Part shown: positions 1-7,227 of the stretch, piece by piece
Layout of the letters: each line of letters opens with the position of its first letter
Numbering within the stretch: the stretch's first letter is position 1
Source of the DNA: an uncultured Demequina sp.
Lineage (GTDB): Bacteria > Actinomycetota > Actinomycetes > Actinomycetales > Demequinaceae
Length of the DNA: 8,138 nt
NCBI GenBank assembly: GCA_937925595.1
Contig: CALALQ010000364.1
Location: forward strand, 1-8,138
Direction: 5' to 3'
Program-made: the position numbers and the translations under genes
Notes under the pieces: model-generated
Seen by the model: the letters and a program-made list of their open reading frames with translations, nothing else
The model's database searches: none
What the model was told of the DNA's origin: nothing

Positions 1-1
1 C

Positions 2-25
2 GCGGAACCCGCGCGCCGGCGCTGA
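2..25 (+). CDS. Possible 3' end of a plus-strand gene (partial)
   Basis: The first bases can be read as a C-terminal tail AEPARRR followed by a TGA stop at 23-25. The tail is Arg-rich and GC-rich, as many actinobacterial protein ends are. A hairpin-bearing segment follows immediately, matching the one just after the LuxR-type gene at the other end of the window. Only seven codons are visible, so the call rests on position and on that parallel. It could equally be non-coding. Confidence 0.2.
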   Translation, partial: AEPARRR

Positions 26-54
26 AACAGAAAAGACCCGCGGAGATCCGCAGG
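24..54. repeat. 31-base direct repeat, left copy, with small hairpin
   Basis: This segment is identical base for base to 8085-8115. It contains a short stem, GCGG (40-43) with CCGC (48-51) around loop AGAT, extended by CC/GG past a C/A mismatch. Read on the minus strand, the hairpin is followed by a pyrimidine-rich TCTTTTCTGTTTC tract, so it may act as a back-up terminator for the minus-strand run. Unlike the right copy, the outer stem arm is lost here because the sequence after base 54 differs. Confidence 0.75.
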
Positions 55-75
55 GGAACTCCCGGGGAGAACCCC
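53..75. other. Symmetric hairpin with AA/AA internal loop
   Basis: GGGG (53-56) pairs with CCCC (72-75), and CTCC (59-62) pairs with GGAG (66-69). An opposed AA/AA bulge separates the two stems, and the loop is CGG. It lies between the main terminator at 111-136 and the repeat hairpin at 24-54, and overlaps the latter by two bases. It may be part of a tandem termination region. No U-tract directly follows on either strand, so function is uncertain. Confidence 0.4.
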
Positions 76-110
76 AGCCTGGCAGAAAGTCTCGGGCGGA
101 GGGAAACACG

Positions 111-136
111 AAAGGCCCCGGCGAACCGGGGCCTTT
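111..136 (-). terminator. Rho-independent-type terminator of the minus-strand run
   Basis: This is a perfect 11-base inverted repeat, AAAGGCCCCGG with CCGGGGCCTTT, around a CGAA tetraloop (TTCG on the minus strand, a very stable loop). It starts 4 bases after the stop codon of the last minus-strand gene. On the minus strand the stem is followed by a short T-rich CGTGTTTCC tract. The U-tract is poor by enterobacterial standards, but a strong GC stem with a weak tract is common in actinobacteria. Confidence 0.85.
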
Positions 137-140
137 CAGG

Positions 141-650
141 TCAGCCTGACTCGGCAGGGCGGTCGGCGGTGCTGATCAGAGAGCGCCCCAAAGCGAGCGC
201 CACGACCGCGATGAGAACCGAAGCCCCCATCAGGATCCATATGATCATCCCGAATTCACCGACCGCATGCCCCGACTCTGCCCCCATGGAGTCGACATGG
301 ATGACATGTCTCCCATGAGGGAGCGTCGCCCGTGGCAGACGGTCCGACGCCGGAAGACCGTGAAGTGAGTGGAGTGTCAGCATGATCAGCGACATGCCGA
401 TCACCGCGATCCATCCCCGCGTGCTCGGGTGAAGCATCCCATGGATCGCGCACACGAGGCACACTGCGGCCACCAGCAGGCTGAGCATCGTGACCGTGCC
501 CGGCGCTCGGACTGCGTCCATGAGATGCATGCCTGCGAGGACAGCCTCAACCGCGACGAGCGAGATGCCGAGACGGCGGGTGGTTGATCGACGGGCCCCC
601 TCGGCGCCGCCAATGAACCACGGGGTCACCCGCCGACGGCATGCCCTCAC
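141..650 (-). CDS. Four-helix His/Met-rich membrane protein, unknown function
   Basis: I do not recognise the family. The 169-residue product has a basic N-terminus (Arg at 2, 5-7 and 20-21) and four hydrophobic segments at about 28-46, 52-72, 79-98 and 133-154, so it should be an integral membrane protein. His and Met cluster near helix ends (MHLM 41-44, HGMLH 70-74, LHSLHGL 93-99) and in the loop before the last helix (HGRHVIHVDSMGAESGH, 112-128), which could bind a metal; this is inference. The chosen GTG start overlaps the permease stop in a GTGA arrangement with no clear ribosome binding site, suggesting translational coupling. An in-frame GTG at codon 8 is an alternative. It is the last gene of the run and is followed by a strong terminator. 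Its link to the transporter rests only on operon position. Confidence 0.8.
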   Translation of the reverse strand: MRACRRRVTPWFIGGAEGARRSTTRRLGISLVAVEAVLAGMHLMDAVRAPGTVTMLSLLVAAVCLVCAIHGMLHPSTRGWIAVIGMSLIMLTLHSLHGLPASDRLPRATLPHGRHVIHVDSMGAESGHAVGEFGMIIWILMGASVLIAVVALALGRSLISTADRPAESG

Positions 651-1687
651 TTGACGATCGGTGTCCGACGCTTCAGCCGAGAGGTGACGCGGCGACCGTT
701 CGCCGCGTCCAGGAGGACGGCAACGAAGATCAGGGCGCCCTGCACGAACTGCACAAGGAACGGGTTGACGTTCAGCAGGATGAGCCCGTTATTGATGACG
801 CTGATGAGCAGGACGCCGACGAGGGTGCCCATCATGGTCCCTTTTCCGCCGAACAGACTAGAGCCGCCGATGACGACCGCAGCAATGACCTGCAGCTCCA
901 GCCCCGTGCCGGCGTTAGGCGTCGCCGCACCGAGGCGCCCCGCGGACACCAGCGCCGCGACACCGGCTGCGATGCCCGCGATGACGTAGACCGAGAAGAT
1001 CACTCGCGTGTCATTGATCCCCGCGAGGCGGGCCGCTTCACGATTACCGCCCACGGCGTACACCCGGTGACCGTAGGTCGTGCCGCGCAGAAGGAAGTGA
1101 CCGACGGCGAACGCCGCCGCCATCAGGATGATCGGCGCAGGAATGCCGAACAGATTGCCATTGCCGAACCAGGTGTACGCGGCGGGAAGGTCGTACAGGC
1201 TGGCGCCCTGACTGATGTGGAGCGTGAGACCACGCGCCATGCCCATCACTGCGAGGGTCACGATGAAGGGCGCCAGCTTGAGCAGGGCCACGCTCGCTCC
1301 ATTGAAAGCCCCGACCGCTGCAGCAGCAAGGATCGTGAGGGCAATGCCCACCAGCGGGTCCAACCCCGTGCCGAAGAGGGTGGCGACGATGATTCCTGAC
1401 AGGGCGAGGTTCGCGCCGACCGAGAGATCGATTCCGCTCGTGATGATGACGAATGTCGCTCCCACTGCGGCAATGCCGACGACAGAGGACTGCACGAGCA
1501 CGGACGTGAGGTTGCTCACGGTGAAGAAGCGATCCGAGAGCACCCCCATGAGCACGCACGCCAAGATGAGGGCGAAGGCGATCGCTGCGACATTGCTCGT
1601 CAGCAGTCGCTTGACATAGCTGCCGGCATCGGTCCCGACGGACGTTGCCACCTCGGGGCGGGCATCCGTCACAGTAGTCTGAGTCAT
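647..1687 (-). CDS. Sugar-type ABC transporter permease (RbsC-like)
   Basis: This 346-residue membrane protein belongs to the BPD_transp_2 branch of ABC permeases, which form homodimeric channels for ribose, xylose, inositol, autoinducer-2 and similar solutes. Family marks visible are SGIDLSVGANLALSG (84-98), the cytoplasmic coupling-type motif AVGGNREAARLAGI (211-224), and IAAVVIGGSSLFGGKGT (268-284) with a following glycine-rich helix. Many hydrophobic segments span 32-328, between a polar N-terminus and a basic tail. Length is usual for the family. The ATG has a good ribosome binding site, AGGAGA at 1691-1696. The gene lies 24 bases after the ATPase gene, and its stop overlaps the start of the small membrane-protein gene. 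It is the only permease gene here, as expected for the homodimeric type. Substrate cannot be inferred from the permease. Confidence 0.95.
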   Translation of the reverse strand: MTQTTVTDARPEVATSVGTDAGSYVKRLLTSNVAAIAFALILACVLMGVLSDRFFTVSNLTSVLVQSSVVGIAAVGATFVIITSGIDLSVGANLALSGIIVATLFGTGLDPLVGIALTILAAAAVGAFNGASVALLKLAPFIVTLAVMGMARGLTLHISQGASLYDLPAAYTWFGNGNLFGIPAPIILMAAAFAVGHFLLRGTTYGHRVYAVGGNREAARLAGINDTRVIFSVYVIAGIAAGVAALVSAGRLGAATPNAGTGLELQVIAAVVIGGSSLFGGKGTMMGTLVGVLLISVINNGLILLNVNPFLVQFVQGALIFVAVLLDAANGRRVTSRLKRRTPIVK

Positions 1688-1711
1688 GGTTCTCCTAAGG
1701 GACGCGGCGCG

Positions 1712-3193
1712 CTAGCCTGCGGCCGCAAGTTTCAAGACCGCCTCGCGGTCGAAGTGGTCACGGGACAGCTCCCCGACGATGCGGCCCGAGCGCATCACAT
1801 AGACGCGGTCGGCCATTGCGAGCACCTCGTCGGTGTCAGAACTGGTGAGTATGACCCCCGTGCCCCTCTCGGCGAGCGAGATGACGTGGGAGTGAATGCT
1901 GGCCTTGGCGCCGACGTCCACGCCTCGAGTGGGGTCGTCGAGCAGGACGATCGCGGGATCGACGGCTGCGACGCGTGCCATCAGCACCTTCTGCTGGTTT
2001 CCGCCTGAGAGGCGCCCCACCGCACGGGTCACCGAGTCGACCTTGACGCCGAAGGTCGACGCCCGACGCGCTGCCAGACGAGCTTTGATCACCCTGCGGA
2101 TGAAGCCGCCGACGGCGAATTGTGGGTAGAGACCGTAAGACAGGTTGTCCTCTACGCTCGCCTCGAGGACCAGGCCCTCCCGTTTGCGGTCTTCCGGGGC
2201 GTAGACGATCCCGGCGCGTCGTGCGGCGGCGATGCTCCCATTGCGCACCCGTGCTCCTGCCACGGTCACGCGCCCCTGTCGGCTGCGCACGCTCCCCGCG
2301 ATCGCCTTCATCAGTTCGGTGCGGCCCGCACCGGCCAATCCCACGATCCCGACGATCTCACGCTCGGCCACACGCAGGTTCACCCCGGAAACACCGGGAG
2401 CGGTGAGATCCTCGACGCGCAGCCGCTCAGCGCCCAACTCTCGGAAAGACCAGGGATAAGCGTGCTCGAGGTCCTTTGCGATCATCGCCCGGATCAGCGA
2501 ATCCTCGTCCCATTCCTCGATGTTCCGGTCTGCGACGAGCTTCCCATCCCGCAACACGGCCACGCGGTCCGCGATCCGGAAGAGCTCATCGAGATGATGG
2601 CTCACATAAAGGACGCTCAGACCTTCTGCCCGCAGCTTGTCGATGATCGCGAGGAGTGTCTGGACTTCGCTCTCGGCGAGGGAGGACGTGGGCTCGTCAA
2701 ATACGAGCACCCGGGCGTTTCGCGCAAGGCATCGTGCGATCTCGACCAGCTGACGCTCCGACGGCGAGAGACTGCGCACGGGCACCATGGGATCAAGCGA
2801 GTCCAGGCCGACGCGGCGGAGCGCGTCGCGGGCGTGCTCGTAGGTCTTCCGTCCCCGGACGACACCACCGACGCTCGGCACATCACCGAGGAACAGGTTC
2901 TCAGCAACCGACATGTCAGGGACGTCAGTGAGCTCCTGATAGATCACGCTCACACCCGCGCGGATGAGGCTCGCCGGCGTGGAGTGAACCGCATCGCCGT
3001 TGACGAGGAGCTCTCCGGCGTCCGGTTTGACCGCGCCGGCAAGCACTTTGATGAAGGTGGACTTGCCAGCGCCGTTCTCACCCGCCAAGGCTGTGACCGA
3101 GCCCTCACGGAGTGCGAAGTTGACGTCATCTAGTGCTGTCACTCCCGGGTACGACTTGGTGACTCCGCGGAGCTCGATCACAGCCTTTTCCAT
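1712..3193 (-). CDS. Sugar-type ABC transporter double ATPase (RbsA-like)
   Basis: The 493-residue protein carries two ATP-binding domains in one chain, typical of RbsA/XylG/MglA-type importers, and would energise the adjacent permease from the cytoplasmic face. Domain 1 has Walker A GENGAGKST (38-46), Q-loop Gln86, signature LSPSERQ (142-148), Walker B VLVFDEP (162-168) and switch His199. Domain 2 has the degenerate Walker A GLAGAGRTEL (285-294, Arg in place of Lys), signature LSGGNQQ (395-401) and Walker B IVLLDDPTRGVD (415-426). The second domain has Asp420 where the catalytic Glu usually sits and Asp453 in place of the switch His. A weakened second site is normal in this family. The start codon lies 2 bases after the lipoprotein stop. 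Only a weak GAGG precedes it, inside the upstream gene, which suggests coupled translation. Confidence 0.95.
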   Translation of the reverse strand: MEKAVIELRGVTKSYPGVTALDDVNFALREGSVTALAGENGAGKSTFIKVLAGAVKPDAGELLVNGDAVHSTPASLIRAGVSVIYQELTDVPDMSVAENLFLGDVPSVGGVVRGRKTYEHARDALRRVGLDSLDPMVPVRSLSPSERQLVEIARCLARNARVLVFDEPTSSLAESEVQTLLAIIDKLRAEGLSVLYVSHHLDELFRIADRVAVLRDGKLVADRNIEEWDEDSLIRAMIAKDLEHAYPWSFRELGAERLRVEDLTAPGVSGVNLRVAEREIVGIVGLAGAGRTELMKAIAGSVRSRQGRVTVAGARVRNGSIAAARRAGIVYAPEDRKREGLVLEASVEDNLSYGLYPQFAVGGFIRRVIKARLAARRASTFGVKVDSVTRAVGRLSGGNQQKVLMARVAAVDPAIVLLDDPTRGVDVGAKASIHSHVISLAERGTGVILTSSDTDEVLAMADRVYVMRSGRIVGELSRDHFDREAVLKLAAAG

Positions 3194-3195
3194 CG

Positions 3196-4212
3196 TTATT
3201 CGACCTCGTCAGCCCAGATGCCGTAAGCCTTGGCCTCGTCGCTGTCGATGTTCTCGGGCGTCATCAGGAAGACCGGCAGCGCGAGGTCGGTCTCCGGGTT
3301 CTGCCCGCCCTCGACCTGGTGCACGATCTCCATCGCGAGGCGACCCATCTCCAGCGGGTTGAGGCTGATCGTGGCGTCGAGCTCGCCCGCACGAACAGCG
3401 TCGATTCCAGGCGGCGACCCGTCGCTGCCGACGATGAAGACGTGCTCGGGGTCACCGATCGGGAAGAAGCGCCCTGCTTCCTTCATCGCGGCGATGACTC
3501 CGGCTGCGGATGCATCGTTGGCGGCGAAGATCGCGTCGATCTCCGGCTGAGCCTGGAGGATGCTCGACATCACTTCGTAGGACGGCTCACTCATGAACTT
3601 TCCGTCCTGCTGAGCGACCAGCTCGACGTCGGGGTACTGCGACAGCACCTCCGCGAAGCCTTCCGTGCGTCCGGAGGCCGCCGTGATCCCCGTGACACCG
3701 GTAACCTCGACCACCTTGCCCCGCGGCTCGCCGAACTTCGCGGTCAGGTATTCGATCGTGGCTTGACCTGCCTGACGTCCGACCTCGTCGGGCGCCGAGA
3801 CCAGGGTGGCCTCGACCGGGGCCGGGACGGCATCTGCGAGCACATACACGCTGATCCCGGCCTTCTGAGCAGCTTCGATCGACGGCGTAACCGCCTTGCC
3901 GTCGAGAGGGGTGAGGAACAGGTAGTCGATTCCCTGACTGACCATGCTCGAGATATCGCTGATCTGCTTGTCGAGCACACTGTCCGCGTTCGCCACGGTC
4001 AGTTCGTAGCCGTACTCGTCAGCGCCCTCCTCCAGGCCCTTGAGCGCGCCGGCGAAGAAGGGGTTCGCCAGCGTGTGAACCGAATAGCCGATGCGGATCG
4101 TGTCGCCGTCGGCACCCTCGGACGAGGAGCTCGAGCAGCCGGCGGTACCCGCGGCCACGGCCAGGGCGGCGGCCGCCGCCAGGCCTGCTCTCCAGAATGG
4201 TGAGCGTTTCAT
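3196..4212 (-). CDS. Sugar-type ABC substrate-binding lipoprotein (RbsB-like)
   Basis: The 338-residue protein is a type 1 periplasmic-binding-protein fold of the Peripla_BP_4 (RbsB/LacI-like) class. It has a lipoprotein signal: basic MKRSPFWR, an alanine-rich hydrophobic stretch and TAGC with Cys26 as lipidation site, then a Ser-rich linker. It would be anchored outside the membrane and deliver ligand to the permease. Family marks are the strand-1/ligand-pocket region YSVHTLANPFF (43-53), GRTEGF (181-186), the hinge-side ANDASAAG (231-238), and VGSDGSPPGIDAVRAGELDATI (261-282). Asn231, Asp233 and Asp265 are plausible ligand contacts by analogy with sugar binders. A strong ribosome binding site, AAGGAGA at 4219-4225, is 6 bases from the ATG, the best in the run. 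That fits the usual higher output of binding proteins. Ligand unknown; inositol, pentoses or another polyol or sugar derivative are possible. Confidence 0.95.
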   Translation of the reverse strand: MKRSPFWRAGLAAAAALAVAAGTAGCSSSSSEGADGDTIRIGYSVHTLANPFFAGALKGLEEGADEYGYELTVANADSVLDKQISDISSMVSQGIDYLFLTPLDGKAVTPSIEAAQKAGISVYVLADAVPAPVEATLVSAPDEVGRQAGQATIEYLTAKFGEPRGKVVEVTGVTGITAASGRTEGFAEVLSQYPDVELVAQQDGKFMSEPSYEVMSSILQAQPEIDAIFAANDASAAGVIAAMKEAGRFFPIGDPEHVFIVGSDGSPPGIDAVRAGELDATISLNPLEMGRLAMEIVHQVEGGQNPETDLALPVFLMTPENIDSDEAKAYGIWADEVE

Positions 4213-4218
4213 GATGAT

Positions 4219-4225
4219 TCTCCTT
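4219..4225 (-). promoter_or_regulatory. Strong ribosome binding site of the binding-protein gene
   Basis: AAGGAGA on the minus strand is 6 bases before the ATG at 4212. It is clearly better than the sites of the neighbouring genes, several of which rely on overlap with the preceding stop codon. It fixes the lipoprotein start at the ATG encoding MKRSPF. Confidence 0.8.
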
Positions 4226-4261
4226 GCTGTGTGCTGTTTCGGGATGATGGGTCTTGGATGG

Positions 4262-4293
4262 CGTCACCGACCGCGCCCGCACACCCGGTGACG
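4262..4293 (-). other. Hairpin in the gap ahead of the transporter genes
   Basis: The 130-base gap between the Cys/His-rich gene and the binding-protein gene (4213-4342) contains a perfect 8-base inverted repeat, CGTCACCG (4262-4269) and CGGTGACG (4286-4293), with a 16-base GC-rich loop. No T-tract follows on the minus strand, so it is a poor full terminator. It could be a partial terminator, an mRNA-stabilising stem that raises expression of the transporter genes, or an operator of an internal promoter. I see no convincing -35/-10 pair in the gap. Confidence 0.45.
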
Positions 4294-4342
4294 ACCGAGT
4301 CGGCGTGCGGTCTCTGGCGATGACTCCGAACGGTGGATCGAG

Positions 4343-4861
4343 TCACACCTGCGCATGCGACCTATTAGCCGACCGCACGAGCAGGTGAACTCTGTCGCGA
4401 CCGCCCAGGTCGGCGGGCTCACCAGGGAATGCGAAGACGAGGGTCACGTCGATCCACCCCTCTGCATGCGGGATGAGCCGCAGCGTGCGACGCTCCTGGG
4501 GTGCCCCCGTGAGCGCCGAGCGATCCCACTCGATCTCGATGCTGCCGTCGACCGGCCCCACGAGATCGACCTGGATGGCTGCGGTGACGAACCCGCTGTT
4601 GATGACGGCGACGTCAAGCTCGACGGGTGCGCCGATCGTGGTCCCGTGGACCGCAAACTGCTCCACCGTGGCGTAGACACGGGCTTCGGGGTTGACGACG
4701 AGGGCAAGCGTCCCGTCGATCGCGTCGGCGGGAATCGAATGGCAGCTCGGGGCATCGATCTGCGGCATGTGCGCGCACGTGCACGTCTCAGCTTCGTGCG
4801 AGCATCCACACCCGCCTGCGACTGCGGGATGCACGAGGTCGGCGCTGCGGTTGTGGCTCAT
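4343..4861 (-). CDS. Small protein with Cys/His-rich N-terminus, partner of the hydrolase
   Basis: I do not recognise a named family. The 172-residue product has two parts. Residues 1-42 are rich in Cys and His (Cys18, 20, 27, 29, 40; His3, 11, 22, 31, 41), with CxC pairs spaced like a zinc or other metal site. Residues 50-166 are alternating hydrophobic/polar stretches (LALVVNPEARVYATVEQF, VELDVAVINSG, IQVDLVG, WIDVTLVFAFPG) that look like a beta-sandwich. There is no signal peptide or membrane segment, so it should be cytoplasmic. The start ATG overlaps the stop of the hydrolase gene as ATGA, with a modest AGAGG (4870-4874) 8 bases upstream, so the two are probably co-translated. The NPEARVYA-type strand resembles the accessory region near residues 72-110 of the hydrolase, which hints at related beta domains or a complex. 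Function is unknown. Confidence 0.85.
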   Translation of the reverse strand: MSHNRSADLVHPAVAGGCGCSHEAETCTCAHMPQIDAPSCHSIPADAIDGTLALVVNPEARVYATVEQFAVHGTTIGAPVELDVAVINSGFVTAAIQVDLVGPVDGSIEIEWDRSALTGAPQERRTLRLIPHAEGWIDVTLVFAFPGEPADLGGRDRVHLLVRSANRSHAQV

Positions 4862-7194
4862 CGATCGCGCCTCTGTGCATCCGCGAAGATCGCGTCATAG
4901 GTTTCACGAGCATGCTGGAAAGCCGCACGCGCCGCATCCTGCTCCTCAGGACGAATGAACCCCACCTTTTCGTCCCACAGCACATCCACCGCGGTTCGGC
5001 ACCATTGCGCGCTCTGCGCGCTCGCCCTGATGGGCTTGTCATCGACCTCAATGAACACCGGGTGCGTGTGGACGCTGGGAAGCACTCGCAACGCGACCCA
5101 GCTGGAGTCTGCGATGTCGATCTCCGCGGTGATCGTCTGCGAGATTCCGTCCGCAACGATCGTCTTCGTCTCCACGGCCTGCCCATTGACGACGATCTCG
5201 ACCGGAATTGAGCGGCTGTCTCCGAGGCGGGCCCGTTCGATGTGCCAAGACGGCCGAGCGAAGGCGGGGGAGTTCCGGATCTGTTCCGTCTCCGCTGTCG
5301 GCTCAGGCTCGAGGTAGGCGGCTAGCTCGGCGTGGATGGTGACGCGACGAGCCGGACCGGGCAAGTTCAGTGTGCTGCCGCTGCGCACGCCGTTCACGGC
5401 GAAATCGAACACATGCGTCCGCCCATCGCCGAAGTAGAGGCGCCCGTCAGCGAGTCCGCGCACCCACTGGGCCCAGCCCTCCTGGCCCTGCGGCGCCTTG
5501 TCCAGCTGGACGTAGGTGCGCCCGACCCCAGGACGTTCGTCGAAGATGCACGGATAGTCGGTCTCGCCCACCATCGCGATGCGGAACCCGCAGTTGAGCA
5601 TGTGATACCACGCACTCATCTCCATCGCGGGCTCGGCTTCGGCTCCGGCAAGGAAATCAGCCAGTCCATGTGTCACGTCCACGATCGCCTCGTTCGTGCC
5701 GATGCTGTTGAACAGCGGCATTTCGAGGCTGGGCAGGTCTCCCGACGGAACGGCCATGCCGAAACCGCAGTGCGCGTAGCCGACGACCGCTCCCTGCTCT
5801 TTCGCCCACTTCATGACGGGCAGGGTGAACGACGGCCAGTCGTTGATCATGCTTGCGCCGGGGTAGTCCTGGTCAACGAGGTCGAGGAGCATGACGTGAC
5901 CGAGGTGACTGGAGGGAAAGCCCGAGACCTCCACGTCGTATCGGAGCGTGCTGCGCGCGTCCTTATCCGTCGGCGCCGTGGTGAAACCCTGGTTGTTCGC
6001 TTCCTGCAGTTCCGGGTGTTCGAGCGTCGCCTCCGGGCTGATGGCGCTCCCTGTGAAGAACTGCTTCTGGTAGTAATAGCCGGGCCCCCATGTCAGGACG
6101 CCGCCCATGGCCAGAGCCTCACCGCGAACCTGACGAATCATCGTCTCCGGCCGCACACCCTCAGTGGGGCTCTCGTAGTGCGAGCACCCCGCGGCGTGGA
6201 TGTGAGGATCGCCGGAATACCATCCGCGCGACTCTGCATCGATCCAGCGCTCCAGCCGGATCTCAGCGCGCGCCCCAGGGCCGGAGACGCGGAGGTCACT
6301 GGATACGGGCAGGTATTCGGGCCCGCGACGCGCGACGATACGGTACTCGCCCGCCGGGAGGCGAACGGACTCGCCGTCACCCCGGTAGATCTGAGGCTGG
6401 AAGCGCATATCGGGCGCAACCCGCATCGCCTGCGGCGGATAGATCCTCCCGAACTCATCGGAGATCGTCAGGGAAGCGACGCAGGTCTCCCCGTCCGCGT
6501 CGCGGATGTCGAAGAACACATCGAAGGAAGGCGACACCTCGAACGGAATCGTCGCCTGCTGCCGGCCCGTGTGAAGTCCAATCGGCGAGTCGTCGACGAG
6601 GGTCAGCCCGACGTGTCCGACACGGTCCTCCCCAGCTGCGGCGTAGATGTTCAGGACGCGGTACTCCACGGGAAAACCCGTCAACGGGGTCTCGTCGTCC
6701 AGCGCGGCCTGGAGCCATGCGCTTTCGATCATCCCGGATTTATCGAGTCGATCGGTATTGAACGGGATCTGGTTCATGCTCATCCCGAGGCTGAATTCGC
6801 CGGGAACCGGGGCCTGACGGAATCCCGGGACTGGGTTGCAGATCAGATGGGGACGCTCCACCAGCCCGTTCGGGTTCTCCACACGAACAAGAAAGCTGCG
6901 CCAGCCCTTCTCGACCAGTTGCGCCGGCGCCGCACCCAGGACGTTCACCGCATATCCGTGAGCGTCCACCGCGCAGTTGAGCAGCACATATCGCCTGAGG
7001 ATCTGCTCGGCTTCGTCGACGGCCCCATGTTCGGCGAAGGATGCGAGCATCCGCGCGTCGGCATCGCTGACCGCCGACCCGAGGTTCGCAAGCGCCTGAA
7101 TCGCACGATCCACCCCCGCAAAATATGCCTGGGGAGCTGACTTGGCAGTCGTGAGCGCGTCGCGCAATGGTGCGGAAGCGGCAGGGTGGTTCAT
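4858..7194 (-). CDS. CehA/McbA-type PHP-fold metallohydrolase
   Basis: The 778-residue protein resembles the CehA/McbA family, named for carbaryl hydrolases, whose core is a PHP-type metal-dependent hydrolase. Residues 1-70 look helical. Residues 71-320 hold beta-rich accessory segments, including LVEKGWRSFLVRVENPNG (93-110). The catalytic core starts at YSGDPHIH (326-333), where Asp329, His331 and His333 form the metal-binding DxHxH. It continues with Glu422, SSHLGH (428-433), YAHCGFG (473-479, His475), WYHMLNCGFR (529-538) and GETD (543-546, Asp545). A C-terminal beta region ends in helices, with the recognisable HTHPVFIEVDDKPIRAS stretch (709-725). No signal peptide is seen, so it is probably cytosolic and acts on imported compounds. 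The reaction could be ester, carbamate or phosphoester hydrolysis; sequence does not decide. It heads the run; the start has GAAAGG (7204-7209) 9 bases upstream. Confidence 0.88.
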   Translation of the reverse strand: MNHPAASAPLRDALTTAKSAPQAYFAGVDRAIQALANLGSAVSDADARMLASFAEHGAVDEAEQILRRYVLLNCAVDAHGYAVNVLGAAPAQLVEKGWRSFLVRVENPNGLVERPHLICNPVPGFRQAPVPGEFSLGMSMNQIPFNTDRLDKSGMIESAWLQAALDDETPLTGFPVEYRVLNIYAAAGEDRVGHVGLTLVDDSPIGLHTGRQQATIPFEVSPSFDVFFDIRDADGETCVASLTISDEFGRIYPPQAMRVAPDMRFQPQIYRGDGESVRLPAGEYRIVARRGPEYLPVSSDLRVSGPGARAEIRLERWIDAESRGWYSGDPHIHAAGCSHYESPTEGVRPETMIRQVRGEALAMGGVLTWGPGYYYQKQFFTGSAISPEATLEHPELQEANNQGFTTAPTDKDARSTLRYDVEVSGFPSSHLGHVMLLDLVDQDYPGASMINDWPSFTLPVMKWAKEQGAVVGYAHCGFGMAVPSGDLPSLEMPLFNSIGTNEAIVDVTHGLADFLAGAEAEPAMEMSAWYHMLNCGFRIAMVGETDYPCIFDERPGVGRTYVQLDKAPQGQEGWAQWVRGLADGRLYFGDGRTHVFDFAVNGVRSGSTLNLPGPARRVTIHAELAAYLEPEPTAETEQIRNSPAFARPSWHIERARLGDSRSIPVEIVVNGQAVETKTIVADGISQTITAEIDIADSSWVALRVLPSVHTHPVFIEVDDKPIRASAQSAQWCRTAVDVLWDEKVGFIRPEEQDAARAAFQHARETYDAIFADAQRRDR

Positions 7195-7227
7195 GTCGTC
7201 GGGCCTTTCTCAACGCGGTGCAATCAA

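Noticed and set aside
641..1399. 252-codon plus-strand frame opposite the permease gene
   Set aside because: The translation is strongly charged with no domain, and the opposite strand is a convincing permease.
2120..3133. 337-codon plus-strand frame opposite the ATPase gene
   Set aside because: The minus strand encodes all ABC ATPase motifs; the plus frame has no domain and an atypical composition.
1712..3193. ATPase inactivated by altered second site (Arg291 in Walker A, Asp420 for Glu)
   Set aside because: A degenerate second nucleotide site is usual in RbsA-type proteins, and the first site is intact, so this is not a sign of a broken gene.
3319..4203. 294-codon plus-strand frame opposite the binding-protein gene
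   Set aside because: Shadow of a clear lipoprotein gene; the translation is Arg/Asp/His-rich and lacks any recognisable motif.
5332..7140. 602-codon open frame on the plus strand opposite the hydrolase gene
   Set aside because: It is fully antisense to a gene with clear PHP motifs. Its product is Arg/His/Asp-rich with no recognisable domain, as expected for a shadow frame in high-GC DNA.
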